Below are positions 62,646 to 64,000 of a DNA stretch of 64,000 nt, piece by piece (position 1 is the stretch's first letter; each line of letters opens with the position of its first letter). This DNA is from Pontibacter vulgaris. GTDB taxonomy: Bacteria; Bacteroidota; Bacteroidia; Cytophagales; Hymenobacteraceae. The translations under genes were made by a program, and so were the position numbers. Under the pieces are notes generated by a model. The model searched no databases, had not been told where the DNA came from, and was given only the letters and a program-made list of their open reading frames with translations. The stretch lies in contig NZ_JAJVDH010000003.1 in NCBI RefSeq assembly GCF_022758145.1, positions 434,001 through 498,000 of the forward strand, read 5' to 3'.

Positions 62646-62684
62646 ATAAAGCCTGTGCGCTATTTTAGCGCACAGGCTTTATAC
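62646..62684 (-). terminator. Terminator after QueC-like paralogue 3
   Basis: A perfect stem AAAGCCTGTGCGCTA/TAGCGCACAGGCTTT with a three-base loop lies about 45 bases after the stop codon at 62729. The TATACTT word adjoins it. Confidence 0.85.
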
Positions 62685-62728
62685 TTTATTTTACATCCTG
62701 ATTATCAGGCGAATAATAAATTTATACT

Positions 62729-63505
62729 TTAAGCTGACATAAAGCTTACCAGCATAGTAGCTTGTTGCAGCGTTTTCTTCAGGTTAGGCTTCATTTTTAC
62801 CTCGAAAAAGTTGCGAGCCCGGCTTACCATTGGCAGGCGGTGCGACATACCATCTTCTACCACAATGCGGCAAGGCATGCAAACGCCGCACGGAATACCA
62901 ATTTTTGTAGGCTTGTGGCAGAACCAGGTTTTGTTGAGTACATGTATAAACCCATGCTTAGTGGCAATGGCTTTCATATCAAGTTTTGTAAGCTCAATAA
63001 TAGGCCATCTGAAGCAGTTGAAAAGTATAACATCCGGATTCAGCGGCTGGCGGGCCAGGCGGTAAGTTGTTTTGTCGTCAGGGTTTTCGCGCTCCAGAAA
63101 CGGCCTGATATTGCGCCATACAAAGTTATTCTGGCGTGCTTCAATAGAAAGCTCCAGGTCATTTATGCCGAACTCAGCGGCCATGCGGGCAATCCATTCA
63201 TACTGTATGCCCAGGCGCTCTTTGGTAGCCATGCGCCAGTATTGTTGTGTAATAGTATCGTTAGGCTGTATGCTTTCTTTTTTTACAATTTTGGTAGGCA
63301 ACATCAGTTTAGCTTCCGCTGGCCAGTTACTTTTAACAAGCCTACGGATCTTTTCCATTGTTTTAAGCTCAACCGGCGTCGACTTGCGGTTGTTATCGAT
63401 AATATAATAGGTTTGCACCTCTTTTTTCTCAAGGAGGAGCAGTTGAAGCAATCTGAAAGTAGAATCCCAACCACTAGTCCATAGCATATTCACAGGCTTG
63501 CTCAT
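62729..63505 (-). CDS. QueC-like PP-loop ATPase, paralogue 3
   Basis: A 258-residue intact paralogue. PP-loop: MLWTSGWDSTFRLLQL. Shared family segments: KERLGIQYEWIARMAAEFGI, ELTKLDMKAIATKHGF, TWFCHKP and CGVCMPCRIVVEDGM. It is clearly homologous to paralogues 1 and 2 along the whole length. Neither QueC pathway genes nor defence-system partners (for example QatA/B/D or a CD-NTase) are present in the window. It is monocistronic with its own terminator. A long antisense open frame covers it but is not regarded as real. Confidence 0.82.
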   Translation of the reverse strand: MSKPVNMLWTSGWDSTFRLLQLLLLEKKEVQTYYIIDNNRKSTPVELKTMEKIRRLVKSNWPAEAKLMLPTKIVKKESIQPNDTITQQYWRMATKERLGIQYEWIARMAAEFGINDLELSIEARQNNFVWRNIRPFLERENPDDKTTYRLARQPLNPDVILFNCFRWPIIELTKLDMKAIATKHGFIHVLNKTWFCHKPTKIGIPCGVCMPCRIVVEDGMSHRLPMVSRARNFFEVKMKPNLKKTLQQATMLVSFMSA

Positions 63506-63936
63506 AGGTATTAGTAATGTAAAGAGTTATAAAAAATAAGCGCAACTATAAGCATATTCATATTTGAGCTAAATTAGAATAGTTAAAGAAAGAGCACTGT
63601 ATTTTAATTTCTATATATAATTATTGGTTTCAAGTAATTACGATATACCTGTAAAAAGGTGTTTATTTATATATATAATTTAGTTAAAAAATTTCTTCAC
63701 AAATCCTGAGCAATGAAATAGCCTGTAAATACACTGCAAAAGTCTATACTTTATTATATTATACTTTGAAGCTATTTGTTTCTGATGGACAGAAAACCTG
63801 AGTTATTTGTTTCTTTATATGAGCCAGCAGCTGAAAAAATGGCTTAAACAAGAAGCCTTAATACAACATAAAAAAAGGTGCTCTACAGAATATAAATTCT
63901 ATGGAGCACCTTTATCAGGTTTTCAGAACTAAATAA
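63506..63936. other. AT-rich non-coding region with one terminator
   Basis: About 430 bases between QueC-like paralogue 3 and the partial gene at the end. Strongly AT-rich; TATACTT words occur near 63750. No gene was recognised. The hairpin at 63870-63914 closes the reverse-strand gene entering from the right. Confidence 0.45.
63870..63914 (-). terminator. Terminator of the partial gene at the right edge
   Basis: The hairpin AAAGGTGCTC...GAGCACCTTT with an AGAAT/ATTCT inner stem and a T-rich tail on the reverse strand lies 23 bases after the stop codon at 63937. Confidence 0.7.
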
Positions 63937-64000
63937 TTAACGCATAGGCACTTCCATTAGCAGGACTTGCGCATCAGCGATGGCTTTAATGTTTAATGAT
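63937..64000 (-). CDS. C-terminal end of a reverse-strand gene, possibly pirin family
   Basis: Only the last 20 codons are in the window: they read SLNIKAIADAQVLLMEVPMR and then TAA. The ending, with a hydrophobic LLMEVPM after an AxADAQ turn, resembles the C-terminal strand of bacterial pirin (cupin) proteins. The match is short, so the family call is weak; that a gene ends here is well supported by the terminator that follows. Confidence 0.45.
   Translation of the reverse strand, partial: SLNIKAIADAQVLLMEVPMR

Noticed and set aside
62762-63484. Long open frame antisense to QueC-like paralogue 3
   Set aside because: The sense strand encodes a clear family with conserved motifs. The antisense product has no domain character, and similar antisense frames occur over other genes here.
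59586-63505. A Qat or CBASS defence system around the QueC-like genes
   Set aside because: No QatA ATPase, QatB, TatD-like QatD, CD-NTase or effector gene is present. Neighbours are a TerB-like protein and a serine hydrolase.
1-64000. CRISPR array
   Set aside because: No regularly spaced direct repeats were found; the only repeated unit with large spacing is the dnaK tail.

Overview
The window looks like the chromosome of a member of the Bacteroidota, most likely order Cytophagales (a Pontibacter- or Hymenobacter-like organism). The support is as follows. Several start regions carry the Bacteroidota promoter element TANNTTTG, one of them as an exact TTTG-N19-TANNTTTG. Shine-Dalgarno sequences are almost absent. 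The genes are typical of the group: a TonB-dependent receptor with PepSY partner, very large sortilin-like BNR proteins, a secreted dipeptidyl peptidase IV, an amidohydrolase fused to a TolB-like propeller, and many lipoproteins. No rRNA, tRNA, CRISPR array, intact insertion sequence or integrase was seen. This assignment is an inference from gene content.

Layout. 1-7.4 kb: partial lpdA, a TPR protein, an M23 peptidase, fabG, a VWA membrane protein, an acetyltransferase and rluE. 7.4-21.7 kb: secreted and envelope functions (M1 aminopeptidase, two sortilin-like giants, an XRE regulator with a membrane partner, a heme-type TonB receptor with PepSY protein, paired small lipoproteins). 21.9-28.7 kb: dnaK followed by two small gene cassettes, each ending in a diverged copy of the dnaK 3' end plus its terminator. 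28.9-39.1 kb: a surface polysaccharide locus with an ABC exporter (wzm/wzt), five family-2 glycosyltransferases, an inverted wzm pseudogene and an alkaline-phosphatase-superfamily membrane enzyme. 39.5-50.4 kb: housekeeping (purEK, MarC-type protein, hemE, porins, trkH, heptose kinase, aminotransferase, clpS-recR). 50.5-64 kb: peptidase, nucleotidyltransferase, amidohydrolase fusion, serine hydrolase, three QueC-like PP-loop paralogues (one frameshifted), a TerB-like protein and the tail of a possible pirin.

The observations most worth following are: (1) the dnaK 3' end and terminator occur three times within 5 kb (23.81, 25.55 and 28.58 kb). The second copy differs mostly by synonymous changes and carries a compensated terminator stem, as if it came from a diverged but functional allele. 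This pattern fits repeated cassette insertion at the dnaK tail. (2) The short word AAGTATA(A)/(T)TATACTT is strongly over-represented in coding, intergenic and terminator sequence and resembles an iterated genome motif or uptake signal. (3) Three clustered QueC-like PP-loop proteins have no queuosine genes nearby, and one is broken by a single base lost from an A tract.

How the genes act together: the MBOAT/SGNH pair probably O-acylates an envelope glycan. Wzm/Wzt and the glycosyltransferases probably build and export a surface polysaccharide. The PepSY protein and TonB receptor probably take up heme iron. clpS-recR and purE-purK look like ordinary operons.
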